A stretch of 64,000 nucleotides of DNA. Origin: Icerya purchasi. Its lineage: Eukaryota > Arthropoda > Insecta > Hemiptera > Monophlebidae. A program made the position numbers and the translations under genes. The DNA lies in assembly GCA_039619475.1 (NCBI GenBank), contig CM077115.1:238514192-238578191 (forward strand), in the 5' to 3' direction. The notes beneath the pieces are model-generated. The model was given only the letters and a program-made list of their open reading frames with translations, did not search any database and was not told where the DNA came from. Positions 10,201 through 21,949 of this stretch are shown here, piece after piece; positions within the stretch are counted from its first letter, which is position 1; each line of letters starts with the position of its first letter.

Positions 10201-13113
10201 CTTATTTATATCCTGTTTCTTCTTGTATAATGACCTGATTTCCAGTTTTATTCTTAATTTCATCGCAATCTTCTGTATTTTCCTTTCGATGTCATTTCTG
10301 TTGTTGTTAAATTTCTTGTTTGCGTATTTCGGTATTACATTATTCTTTAAACATTGTTTGTTAAAATATATGTTTGCAATAGCTTTCTGAAGCTTAATAA
10401 GTTCGTATTTGTATTTATGTATAAGGTCCATCGTTTTGATGTTATTCATTATGTATTATTTCTTCCTGTAAACGTTTGTTTCACTGATATTATAAGTTAT
10501 GTATTTTTAAACCTTAAATTACGTTACAAAGTTATAGTTTTAAATATTACTCGGACACAAAGTACCTTTTAATTCGTTAAAACATACAACATTTATTTAT
10601 ATTAAATTATTACTTAAAATAAAAGTTACAGACATTATTATTCACAAAAAATATATATAAAAATCCGTCCTACCGGTTTCGTCTACTTGACATATTCATG
10701 GACTGAATTTTGTTGTATTATTTATTTACATGTTTGGTCATTATTAAAGATATAGATCGATATATTATAATTGTTGGTCTATGTAATATAAAATTTTTAA
10801 ATTTAATAAATAATAATGAATTGAATATAATAAAGTAAATACTTCATAGCTTAACATACTGCTAATTAATAAATGTAACTTAACCAACTTCTTATTTATA
10901 TCCTGTTTCTTCTTGTATAATGACCTGATTTCCAGTTTTATTCTTAATTTCATCGCAATCTTCTGTATTTTCCTTTCGATGTCATTTCTGTTGTTGTTAA
11001 ATTTCTTGTTTGCGTATTTCGGTATTACATTATTCTTTAAACATTGTTTGTTAAAATATATGTTTGCAATAGCTTTCTGAAGCTTAATAAGTTCGTATTT
11101 GTATTTATGTATAAGGTCCATCGTTTTGATGTTATTCATTATGTATTATTTCTTCCTGTAAACGTTTGTTTCACTGATATTATAAGTTATGTATTTTTAA
11201 ACCTTAAATTACGTTACAAAGTTATAGTTTTAAATATTACTCGGACACAAAGTACCTTTTAATTCGTTAAAACATACAACATTTATTTATATTAAATTAT
11301 TACTTAAAATAAAAGTTACAGACATTATTATTCACAAAAAATATATATAAAAATCCGTCCTACCGGTTTCGTCTACTTGACATATTCATGGACTGAATTT
11401 TGTTGTATTATTTATTTACATGTTTGGTCATTATTAAAGATATAGATCGATATATTATAATTGTTGGTCTATGTAATATAAAATTTTTAAATTTAATAAA
11501 TAATAATGAATTGAATATAATAAAGTAAATACTTCATAGCTTAACATACTGCTAATTAATAAATGTAACTTAACCAACTTCTTATTTATATCCTGTTTCT
11601 TCTTGTATAATGACCTGATTTCCAGTTTTATTCTTAATTTCATCGCAATCTTCTGTATTTTCCTTTCGATGTCATTTCTGTTGTTGTTAAATTTCTTGTT
11701 TGCGTATTTCGGTATTACATTATTCTTTAAACATTGTTTGTTAAAATATATGTTTGCAATAGCTTTCTGAAGCTTAATAAGTTTGTATTTGTATTTATGT
11801 ATAAGGTCCATCGTTTTGATGTTATTCATTATGTATTATTTCTTCCTGTAAACGTTTGTTTCACTGATATTATAAGTTATGTATTTTTAAACCTTAAATT
11901 ACGTTACAAAGTTATAGTTTTAAATATTACTCGGACACAAAGTACCTTTTAATTCGTTAAAACATACAACATTTATTTATATTAAATTATTACTTAAAAT
12001 AAAAGTTACAGACATTATTATTCACAAAAAATATATATAAAAATCCGTCCTACCGGTTTCGTCTACTTGACATATTCATGGACTGAATTTTGTTGTATTA
12101 TTTATTTACATGTTTGGTCATTATTAAAGATATAGATCGATATATTATAATTGTTGGTCTATGTAATATAAAATTTTTAAATTTAATAAATAATAATGAA
12201 TTGAATATAATAAAGTAAATACTTCATAGCTTAACATACTGCTAATTAATAAATGTAACTTAACCAACTTCTTATTTATATCCTGTTTCTTCTTGTATAA
12301 TGACCTGATTTCCAGTTTTATTCTTAATTTCATCGCAATCTTCTGTATTTTCCTTTCGATGTCATTTCTGTTGTTGTTAAATTTCTTGTTTGCGTATTTC
12401 GGTATTACATTATTCTTTAAACATTGTTTGTTAAAATATATGTTTGCAATAGCTTTCTGAAGCTTAATAAGTTCGTATTTGTATTTATGTATAAGGTCCA
12501 TCGTTTTGATGTTATTCATTATGTATTATTTCTTCCTGTAAACGTTTGTTTCACTGATATTATAAGTTATGTATTTTTAAACCTTAAATTACGTTACAAA
12601 GTTATAGTTTTAAATATTACTCGGACACAAAGTACCTTTTAATTCGTTAAAACATACAACATTTATTTATATTAAATTATTACTTAAAATAAAAGTTACA
12701 GACATTATTATTCACAAAAAATATATATAAAAATCCGTCCTACCGGTTTCGTCTACTTGACATATTCATGGACTGAATTTTGTTGTATTATTTATTTACA
12801 TGTTTGGTCATTATTAAAGATATAGATCGATATATTATAATTGTTGGTCTATGTAATATAAAATTTTTAAATTTAATAAATAATAATGAATTGAATATAA
12901 TAAAGTAAATACTTCATAGCTTAACATACTGCTAATTAATAAATGTAACTTAACCAACTTCTTATTTATATCCTGTTTCTTCTTGTATAATGACCTGATT
13001 TCCAGTTTTATTCTTAATTTCATCGCAATCTTCTGTATTTTCCTTTCGATGTCATTTCTGTTGTTGTTAAATTTCTTGTTTGCGTATTTCGGTATTACAT
13101 TATTCTTTAAACA

Positions 13114-13620
13114 TTGTTTGTTAAAATATATGTTTGCAATAGCTTTCTGAAGCTTAATAAGTTCGTATTTGTATTTATGTATAAGGTCCATCGTTTTGAT
13201 GTTACTCATTACGTATTATTTCTTCCTGTAAACGTTTGTTTCACTGATATTATAAGTTATGTATTTTTAAACCTTAAATTACGTTACAAAGTTATAGTTT
13301 TAAATAAGAAAGCTATTGCAAACATATATTTTAACAAACAATGTTTAAAGAATAATGTAATACCGAAATACGCAAACAAGAAATTTAACAACAACAGAAA
13401 TGACATCGAAAGGAAAATACAGAAGATTGCGATGAAATTAAGAATAAAACTGGAAATCAGGTCATTATACAAGAAGAAACAGGATATAAATAAGAAGTTG
13501 GTTAAGTTACATTTATTAATTAGCAGTATGTTAAGCTATGAAGTATTTACTTTATTATATTCAATTCATTATTATTTATTAAATTTAAAAATTTTATATT
13601 ACATAGACCAACAATTATAA
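13114..13620 (+). other. Chimeric ORF across the inversion junction
   Basis: A 168-codon plus-strand frame joins the antisense shadow of the forward unit (to 13306) with the sense unit ORF of the inverted arm, from KAIANIYF onward. It exists only because of the inversion. It is annotated to explain the odd frame, not as a gene. Confidence 0.7.
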
Positions 13621-15970
13621 TATATCGATCTATATCTTTAATAATGACCAAACATGTAAATAAATAATACAACAAAATTCAGTCCATGAATATGTCAAGT
13701 AGACGAAACCGGTAGGACGGATTTTTATATATATTTTTTGTGAATAATAATGTCTGTAACTTTTATTTTAAGTAATAATTTAATATAAATAAATGTTGTA
13801 TGTTTTAACGAATTAAAAGGTACTTTGTGTCCGAGTAATATTTAAAACTATAACTTTGTAACGTAATTTAAGGTTTAAAAATACATAACTTATAATATCA
13901 GTGAAACAAACGTTTACAGGAAGAAATAATACATAATGAATAACATCAAAACGATGGACCTTATACATAAATACAAATACGAACTTATTAAGCTTCAGAA
14001 AGCTATTGCAAACATATATTTTAACAAACAATGTTTAAAGAATAATGTAATACCGAAATACGCAAACAAGAAATTTAACAACAACAGAAATGACATCGAA
14101 AGGAAAATACAGAAGATTGCGATGAAATTAAGAATAAAACTGGAAATCAGGTCATTATACAAGAAGAAACAGGATATAAATAAGAAGTTGGTTAAGTTAC
14201 ATTTATTAATTAGCAGTATGTTAAGCTATGAAGTATTTACTTTATTATATTCAATTCATTATTATTTATTAAATTTAAAAATTTTATATTACATAGACCA
14301 ACAATTATAATATATCGATCTATATCTTTAATAATGACCAAACATGTAAATAAATAATACAACAAAATTCAGTCCATGAATATGTCAAGTAGACGAAACC
14401 GGTAGGACGGATTTTTATATATATTTTTTGTGAATAATAATGTCTGTAACTTTTATTTTAAGTAATAATTTAATATAAATAAATGTTGTATGTTTTAACG
14501 AATTAAAAGGTACTTTGTGTCCGAGTAATATTTAAAACTATAACTTTGTAACGTAATTTAAGGTTTAAAAATACATAACTTATAATATCAGTGAAACAAA
14601 CGTTTACAGGAAGAAATAATACATAATGAATAACATCAAAACGATGGACCTTATACATAAATACAAATACGAACTTATTAAGCTTCAGAAAGCTATTGCA
14701 AACATATATTTTAACAAACAATGTTTAAAGAATAATGTAATACCGAAATACGCAAACAAGAAATTTAACAACAACAGAAATGACATCGAAAGGAAAATAC
14801 AGAAGATTGCGATGAAATTAAGAATAAAACTGGAAATCAGGTCATTATACAAGAAGAAACAGGATATAAATAAGAAGTTGGTTAAGTTACATTTATTAAT
14901 TAGCAGTATGTTAAGCTATGAAGTATTTACTTTATTATATTCAATTCATTATTATTTATTAAATTTAAAAATTTTATATTACATAGACCAACAATTATAA
15001 TATATCGATCTATATCTTTAATAATGACCAAACATGTAAATAAATAATACAACAAAATTCAGTCCATGAATATGTCAAGTAGACGAAACCGGTAGGACGG
15101 ATTTTTATATATATTTTTTGTGAATAATAATGTCTGTAACTTTTATTTTAAGTAATAATTTAATATAAATAAATGTTGTATGTTTTAACGAATTAAAAGG
15201 TACTTTGTGTCCGAGTAATATTTAAAACTATAACTTTGTAACGTAATTTAAGGTTTAAAAATACATAACTTATAATATCAGTGAAACAAACGTTTACAGG
15301 AAGAAATAATACATAATGAATAACATCAAAACGATGGACCTTATACATAAATACAAATACGAACTTATTAAGCTTCAGAAAGCTATTGCAAACATATATT
15401 TTAACAAACAATGTTTAAAGAATAATGTAATACCGAAATACGCAAACAAGAAATTTAACAACAACAGAAATGACATCGAAAGGAAAATACAGAAGATTGC
15501 GATGAAATTAAGAATAAAACTGGAAATCAGGTCATTATACAAGAAGAAACAGGATATAAATAAGAAGTTGGTTAAGTTACATTTATTAATTAGCAGTATG
15601 TTAAGCTATGAAGTATTTACTTTATTATATTCAATTCATTATTATTTATTAAATTTAAAAATTTTATATTACATAGACCAACAATTATAATATATCGATC
15701 TATATCTTTAATAATGACCAAACATGTAAATAAATAATACAACAAAATTCAGTCCATGAATATGTCAAGTAGACGAAACCGGTAGGACGGATTTTTATAT
15801 ATATTTTTTGTGAATAATAATGTCTGTAACTTTTATTTTAAGTAATAATTTAATATAAATAAATGTTGTATGTTTTAACGAATTAAAAGGTACTTTGTGT
15901 CCGAGTAATATTTAAAACTATAACTTTGTAACGTAATTTAAGGTTTAAAAATACATAACTTATAATATCA
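13307..15970 (+). repeat. Inverted arm: about 3.9 units in opposite orientation
   Basis: At 13306/13307 the sequence switches directly from the forward unit (ending taaata) to the reverse complement of another unit phase (starting agaaagct), with no evident microhomology. The arm carries three complete plus-strand ORF copies (13936, 14626, 15316) and one lacking its start. It ends at 15970, 34 bp short of the phase at which the left arm begins. Forward and inverted arms could pair over about 2.66 kb. Confidence 0.95.
13936..14310 (+). CDS. Unit ORF, 124 aa, inverted-arm copy
   Basis: This is the plus-strand version of the array ORF, identical in translation to most forward-arm copies. Further copies lie at 14626-15000 and 15316-15690. 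A start-less copy runs from the junction to 13620. The same caveats apply: PLE-like N-terminal fragment with a divergent hydrophobic tail and no catalytic domain. Confidence 0.5.
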   Translation: MNNIKTMDLIHKYKYELIKLQKAIANIYFNKQCLKNNVIPKYANKKFNNNRNDIERKIQKIAMKLRIKLEIRSLYKKKQDINKKLVKLHLLISSMLSYEVFTLLYSIHYYLLNLKILYYIDQQL

Positions 15971-15982
15971 TCGAATGCTTTA
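15969..15982. repeat. Right 14-bp target-site duplication of the array
   Basis: An exact second copy of catcgaatgcttta (first copy at 3538-3551). Its first two bases also occur at that position in the repeat unit, so 12-14 bp are informative. Confidence 0.75.
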
Positions 15983-16130
15983 CTTATGTCTATAAAAATT
16001 ATAATAAATTGTTTGCCGTTTGCCAATCCCTTATTTATCCTGTTTGTTAATACTCTTAACAAAGAGACAGTTGATTTTCCTTCTCTAAACCCAAATTGCG
16101 TATTATGTAGCAAATTAGAGTATGTGGTAT
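15971..16130 (-). pseudogene. Jockey/CR1-like LINE RT fragment, N-terminal part (right of the array)
   Basis: On the minus strand: NLLHNTQFGFREGKSTVSLL, then LTNRINKGLANGKQF, then IIFIDISKAFD. This is the RT segment that directly precedes the fragment at 3131-3551, and the two join in frame at KAFD once the array and one duplication copy are removed. The fragment is 5'-truncated near 16130, as is common for LINEs, and is followed by unrelated sequence. Confidence 0.8.
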
Positions 16131-16460
16131 AACGTCTTCAGAAAAGATTTTCGTGTACGGTGCAACCTGAATAAATATATTCGCGAAAAAATTAAGGCAC
16201 AACGACAAGTGAGCGAACCGACCTTCGAATATGATTATCTGCTCGTAGTTATGCTTTCTTTATTCTCGGAAGAAATTTTAATTCCGTTACACCAAAAAAT
16301 GAGAAATGCGATTCGTTTTTTGTTAGAACATTTCGCTCTAGATAGTTCGGTAATTAGTTTCTTCGAATTACCTGCCAATGAGTCGTTCATTCGGTCCCTT
16401 GTAAGTTGGTGGTGGGCGAATGAACGTGTTTTCCGTTTATCAGAAACGAAACTAAAATAG
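16122..16460 (+). other. Unrecognised 112-codon frame
   Basis: An open plus-strand frame beginning beside the truncated LINE end. It has a mixed hydrophobic/charged composition (DYLLVVMLSLFSEEIL, MRNAIRFLLEHFALD). I recognise no family. A gtaagt donor-like site falls inside it near 16400, so it could be an exon, but there is no positive evidence. It is probably a chance frame. Confidence 0.15.
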
Positions 16461-19379
16461 CGAACGGAAAATAAGAAACTGAAATTTACGCGAATTAAAA
16501 GTAGTTCAAAGTAGTGACCTACTAATTGAAGTTACAAAACAGTGACACAAATGCCGCCGTATTATAAATTCATTGCAATTTTAATTTGAAACAAAATAAA
16601 TTACACGCACACAAATAACACGCGCGCACATGCATATGTCCCTTCTGTGTGTCAGCGCCATTGGACTCGGTATATTACGAGAATTTACTTTTGACTCTTA
16701 AGATAATCGGTGGTCTGAAAACTATACATTTTCTTGATAAGCGTTCAATTGTGTTTTATGCGAATAATTTTATGCTTAACAGTTAAACCATTCCAGAATT
16801 CTCGGATTTTATTTAATTGTTTCGTTATTTTTAAATGGTCTTATTGGGATTCCGCATATTAAATAATGCGAAAAAAACAGTCAAAGTAATAAATCGCATA
16901 TTCGCTCTTTCTAAATATGTAATTGAAACGTCTCAGTCGTTTTGCATACATTTAACAGACTTTAACATCGCGTGTCTAAATAAATACAAATATTAGCGTG
17001 AAAAATGAACAAAAAATGACTTTGGGTCCCAAAGCGTCGACATAAAATCCGCCTTGTATATTTGCTATTTAGCTCGATGTTACACTACGAAAAACTCGTT
17101 AAATTTTTTTAAAAATTAGAACATCAATTGGGATATGATAGATGCGAACTGTGTTGGGTTTGACAACGACTGACCGAATCTTCATTTTATCATTTGTAAA
17201 CAGTCAGTAAAACCCTCTTAACTGAACGATTATACGAACCATTCCTTATTTTCCTATCTCTAGTTATTTTTCACATCTAATCATAATGTAGCTTGCTGGC
17301 CAAATCAACTGTATTTTCAAAAAAAAAAAAAAAAAAAGAAAAGTGGGGCCCGCACAAAAATTTTCCAAAAACACCTGTAAGCTTTAAAAATTGCTTAAAA
17401 CTCGGGAAAAAGGTTGCGAGACTCGAGAGAAGAGCCTCGCAAAGTATATTCTGGAATCCGAAGAAGGCTTGCACACACACACACCGTATATAAATATATT
17501 TATATAAAAAAATATATATATATATAAACTCTACCCTCCGGATCTCGCAAGCGGGCAAGCTTGACCGCTAATCTTTTTTCTTTTAAAATTCTTTTAGAAA
17601 AATTGTTTTCATTTGAATACGTTATTCTTACTGGTTTTTTTATACAAAAAAAAAAAAAAAAAAAAAAATCTTATAAAACACAGAACTCATAAAGAAGAGG
17701 TAGGCTACATACGTATACTGGTGCCCCTTATTTACGGATTAAAAAATCACAAGTAGCCACAAATAATAATAAAAATTACAAAAAAATCTAGCAAGCGTAA
17801 GCAAAAAAATTTTTCTAAAAAAAATAAAATGTTGGAATATTTATATCATCGGACAAGATAAATGCACTGTTCGTGTTAAAGTGATGGCATGACAGATATT
17901 TTGAACACGTTTGTGCTTTTGCTTTTCCTTAGTAAGTGCTGGGGCATTTCGAATTAAAATATTACATATATTTGAAACAAATACAGGGGCGGAAAACGAA
18001 AAATTTTCAATTTTTTTATTATTTTCAAACTTTTGGTATTTACACCAATTTGTTCCTGTAATATATAGCTAATTGGTTTCTTGTTTTGCTTAAATTTTTC
18101 TTTACTCGCCTTCGTATATATGTATTTGCATGTCCGTCATCGTGGCTGTAGTTTTCCAGTAAAAACTACCAGACCACTATCAATTTTTATAGATCGAACT
18201 TTCAGCGCCTAAAATAATTAGAAAGCCTTTTATAGGATATTTTTCATCTGGATGCTTAAAATTCAACACGTTTGAAAGAAAGGATTTTTTCAAGATTTTA
18301 ATTTCGTTTAATCGAATAAATTACTTAATAATTTCATTTACATTTTTACATCTAAATAATTTGGAAGACACTGTTATCGCGTTAACACATATGTATAAGA
18401 TAAGCATTTGATTGGGAAACAGACGATTATTTCCATTTCAAGTGTAATCTTTTAATGATAAATTTTTAATGAACTGTATCAATTATTTTTATTGTAAAAA
18501 ATAATAACCTAAAAATGAAGAACACATAGGTGCAATGTTTAAATATATATAGTGGAAGAAAATAAAAGGAAAACAAGATAAAATAAAACGTGCCTGTATA
18601 AATACAAGAACAAAAGACAGACACGCGATCTCTTTTTTTTTTCATTCTTTGCCGGCATACAAAAGGCATGAAAAAAGATTAACGAATCACGAAAAAGTTT
18701 TTGCAAACCCTTTCATTATTTTCAAAAGGTGTTAGAAGACACTTCCTACGTAGTTTAATTTCATTGTTTTTTTTGTTTTTCAATATGGATGAATATATTA
18801 AATTTATATTCAGCAAAAGAGCAAACTCGGTCGTAAATTTTCAGGAAGTATTTTTCGAGCGAGCGGTGGAACGAGATCCTTAAAACTATCCTTTGAAAAT
18901 CGATAAAGTACTTGAGGCACTACCGATAACATTTGGGCGGCGGTGTTGGACTGAAATTCGGCTTGACTGTATAACTAACAATATCAAAAATCATCATAAC
19001 ACTGGCCCTCGTTAATATCTGTAAATTTTGTTACCGATGGTGATCTGCTAATATAAGTTTATTTAATAGAATAACAATAATTATCATAAATTAAATAAAA
19101 AAAAAACAGTAAGAAAAGGAGAAAAGGGTTATATTTTTTGAATTTAAATGCAGGAAAGATTTAAAAAAATTAAAATAAAATAAAATAATGTTAGAAAAAT
19201 ATAAAGAAAATCTTATCTATTATGACAAAAAAAAAAAAAAATGAGAAAATTAATTTTTGTAAGTTGAACTAAATTGGGATAATTCTTAAGGGAATGAAAA
19301 ATAAAAGTGTCGGTCGATACTTATATGAAATGTTATTTTTTAAACCAACGATAATGTAATTGAACAAGAGATTGGGATA
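16461..19379. other. AT-rich non-coding stretch
   Basis: No coding signal recognised. It contains A-runs at about 17319-17337 and 17646-17668 (possible tails of retrocopies), and a CA/TA-rich patch at about 17472-17527. Short frames here (17277-17558, 18466-18669, 18701-18883) run through homopolymers and have no family resemblance. Confidence 0.5.
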
Positions 19380-19870
19380 CCGAGTATTGATAGTACTGTA
19401 CAAGAAAGAACACAAACAGTGTGTTCCTCCCACCCCGTTCCACAAACTATAAATGAAGCTACAATTGCCTCTCCGAAAGTGACTAAAAATTCATCAAAAC
19501 GTTCTCCACCTTCTACAAGTTCCCATCCTTATCCTCAAAATCAGATATAAACTTTAAAAAACCGAAACAAACAAGAACTGTCGATAAAAATAATAAAAAC
19601 AAAAAGATGAAAAAAGCATCTACAGATCAAGAAAATGAGACCGCAAGTGACATTGATCCTGATTTAACTTTCAAATCCCTACGTTTCATTATTTGTTAGT
19701 CATTTGTGTTGGGTAAATGTCCTGAGTTGACGCGCCCAAGGAAAAAAAAAGAAAAAAAAAAGACATTGAAGGATCACTTCTAACATCAGTAAAGGAACAC
19801 CTTCGCTCCTCTGACAATGTGTCGGAATTTCCGGACAAATTTGTCCTTAGACAATCTTAGTATTTTTGTA
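19380..19870 (+). mobile_element. LINE relic: ORF1-like low-complexity coding plus 3' terminus
   Basis: The plus-strand reading is Ser/Pro/Lys-rich (TINEATIASPKVTKNSSKRS, then TDQENETASDIDPDLT), like a LINE ORF1 N-terminus. It meets a segment ending gacgcgccc plus an A-rich tail at about 19730-19762. That segment matches the 3' ends of I-clade LINE copies at 30690 and 42713. Another coding-like piece follows (DIEGSLLTSVKEHLRSSD, about 19765-19818). This suggests an internally deleted element or two juxtaposed pieces. Confidence 0.35.
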
Positions 19871-20901
19871 GATATGTGTGGAGATAATAGTTATGGCATT
19901 ATAGCCATAACTGGGTCTGAGAGAAATTCAATAATAAATTATTTCGTAAAGCCGTAAAATTTAAAAAGTTAAAAACGGAAAATATATATATTCAGTAAAT
20001 AGAATTCCAAATACGAGTTGACAGGTAATTCATAAGCCGGAGAATTGCGAGATAAATTAAAATTAACAAAGAGAACAGAAATGTTTATTATAAATAGTTT
20101 TAAAAGGAGATTTTCAAAGTGTCGCAGACAATGGCTTGTCGGAATGATAAGAGATCGAGGGAAGCCTGTGCTTCGGTCGAGAGCAGTATCGAAACAGATA
20201 ACGTTTACGCCAGTCCGAAAACGCGTCATCTCGTGAGATGCGTTAAAATTTCTCTCTAATTTATTTATGTATGTGCCACGGTTCGTGTTCAAGTTAATCT
20301 AGTCAAAGTGAAATAAATTAATTATTAAATAAATAAAAAAAAAAAAAAGATAAATAAAAAATTAAATTATACCGCGAATAGTTCACGTCAAAAACCCTAG
20401 TCTCTTCACGCGACCTACCGTTAATTTTAAAAAACGGCTTAAAAGCTGCCGGAGTTAAGAACGTCGATGATAAAGATCCATCGGAGGCGAATCATCCAAG
20501 CGGTACGGGTAGCGGAAACGATTTAAGGACAGCATCGTCCGGACCGTTGAAGATCCTGGAGGCGACGGACTAAACAGGCCAGATTTTGTATTTTATTTAA
20601 TGTTGTAAATATTTTGGTGTAGATGTGTATACGTATGTTTTGATTTATGTGTGAATATTAATTCTTGTTATATAATATTTCGTGAGTTCATATCATCTTT
20701 TTATTTGTCTTTTGGTGCAGCTGCATTTCCTTTCCGATATTGTGCGGCAATTTTGTAATAATAAAAGAAATATAAAAAAATAATAATAATAATTATCACG
20801 AAATAATTTTATTGTATGAGCGTGGGTGTGAGATGTTCTCGGCCGACTAGGCAATCCCATTAAATTTACGTTTAAAAAAATTAAATAAAATAAAATAAAA
20901 T
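19871..20901. other. Non-coding stretch with a short coding-like patch
   Basis: Mostly AT-rich, with no gene. A plus-strand patch at about 20430-20572 reads GLKAAGVKNVDDKDPSEANH and so on to a stop, with coding-like composition, but no family is recognised. It may be a retroelement gag remnant. Confidence 0.3.
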
Positions 20902-21321
20902 ATAAAATGCTATTTTACAAAAAATAAATACCGACTTCAAGGTTTATTATAAAAATTTAAAAATGCACTAAAAAGTAAAAAATAATTACTCCCGATAAGA
21001 AAATATATATATCAGAGTGATATAACTTAAGGTGATATCGTAATTCTTATACAACATTCACACCTTAATTAAACCAGGCATTAAATTCATGTTAGGAACA
21101 ATTTAATCAACATTTAATGCAGTTTTTAATTATTTTAATATGAATTTGATGCCAACTCCAAAAAATTAATGTTGTATAAGAATTACGATATCACCTTAAG
21201 TTATATCACTCTGATATATATATTTTATCGGGAGTAATTATTTTTTACTTTTTAGTGCATTTTTAAATTTTTATAATAAACCTTGAAGTCGGTATTTATT
21301 TTTTGTAAAATAGCATTTTAT
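20902..21321. repeat. Near-perfect fold-back (inverted repeat) about 155 bp per arm
   Basis: The arms 20902-21058 and 21169-21321 are near-exact reverse complements, running from aaaatgctattttac on the left to its complement on the right. The 110-bp centre is itself partly palindromic (ggcattaaattcat against atgaatttgatgcc). The arms contain accgacttcaa / ttgaagtcggt, a motif seen again at 21712-21726. Transcription would give a long hairpin. It may be a fold-back MITE or an inverted duplication of a retroelement tail. Confidence 0.8.
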
Positions 21322-21730
21322 TTTTTACTTTTTAGTGCATTTTTATTCAATTAAATTAAAACATTTATTTCCACGGTAAAAACACCAAAAGCTACATTTC
21401 CATGGTAATTTGGCAAATTTATAGTATTTCAAGTCAAAAATCTAATCCGACGGTGAAAACAATCATGAATGAAAAGCATCCAAAAAGCTTCAATCTCCCG
21501 CATTATTAAGGATAACTCAAAAACTATCGGTCGGACCTTGATCAAATTTAAATGGGACCACATGACAAACGCCACCTTTCAAATAAAAGAAGAATCATCA
21601 AAATCGGTTCATCTAGAAGAAAGTTCTGTGGTAACACACATAAAAAAAAAAATAAAAAATAAAAAAAAAAAAAAAAAAAAAAAATACAGTCGAATTGAAT
21701 ACCTCCTCCTTTTTTGAAGTCGGTTAAAAA
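21322..21730 (+). mobile_element. Dispersed retroelement 3' module with A-rich run
   Basis: This stretch includes a degenerate coding-like segment (tcggaccttgatcaaattta; aagaatcatcaaaatcggtt), an A-rich run at about 21642-21683, and a closing cctcctccttttttgaagtc ggttaaaaa. From memory this ending is typical of an abundant repeat in arthropod genomes. It supports an insect source but was not checked by search. The 82-codon ORF at 21469 is part of it, not a gene. Confidence 0.45.
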
Positions 21731-21949
21731 TAAAATAAATAACAAAAAGAAACGAGATTAACGGGGGAAAAAAATTTATCGTAGTTTTATTGAAACACTT
21801 CCGACAGAGCTGCGATATAGTTAAGTAAAAGAGTTTACACCTGACCACAATGGCCTAGCCTTCATGCTTAGAGATAATTATAAATTTTTACAAAATTCAA
21901 AGATGAAAAATAAATGCACTCGAATTATTCGACACATCTAGAATACGAG

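Larger units (their letters stand above)
3552..13306 (-). repeat. Forward arm: about 14 tandem 690-bp units
   Basis: The period is exactly 690 bp: the unit ORF recurs with 3' ends at 3865, 4555, 5245 and so on to 12835, all on the minus strand. The arm ends 96 bp into a fifteenth unit at 13306. Unit 3 (4931-5620) holds three private changes (4954, 5155, 5550). Units 8 and 12 share the same C-to-T change (9024 and 11784), which changes Glu to Lys in the ORF. Unit 14 has two changes at its right edge (13205, 13212). Confidence 0.95.
3552..15970. mobile_element. Penelope-like element-derived 690-bp tandem array with inverted arm
   Basis: A discrete 12.4-kb insertion in a LINE RT frame. It holds about 14.1 head-to-tail copies of a 690-bp unit (to 13306) followed by about 3.9 inverted copies (13307-15970). 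Copies are nearly identical by eye: I found substitutions only at 4954, 5155, 5550, 9024, 11784, 13205 and 13212. Each unit contains a 124-codon ORF resembling the N-terminal region of Penelope-like (PLE) proteins, a hammerhead-like fold and an AT-rich spacer. PLEs are known to carry hammerhead ribozymes in their pseudo-LTRs, to sit as tandem copies with an inverted piece at one end, and to make target duplications of variable length. No RT or GIY-YIG domain is present, so this is non-autonomous. The alternative, an ordinary satellite, is disfavoured by the exact target duplication. Confidence 0.7.

Noticed and set aside
3865..15690. About 35 short ORFs (72 and 124 codons) as separate host genes
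   Set aside because: They are copies of one 690-bp repeat. The 72-codon frames are antisense to the 124-codon ORF, and only the latter resembles a known family.
3552..15970. Centromeric or ordinary satellite DNA
   Set aside because: The exact 14-bp duplication and the interrupted RT frame show a bounded insertion. The unit also contains element-type features.
16122..16460. 112-codon ORF as a real gene
   Set aside because: No family resemblance and no supporting splice or start context. Kept only as a low-confidence frame.
21469..21848. Lys-rich and Phe-rich ORFs over the A-run
   Set aside because: They read through poly(A)/poly(T) of a retroelement module.
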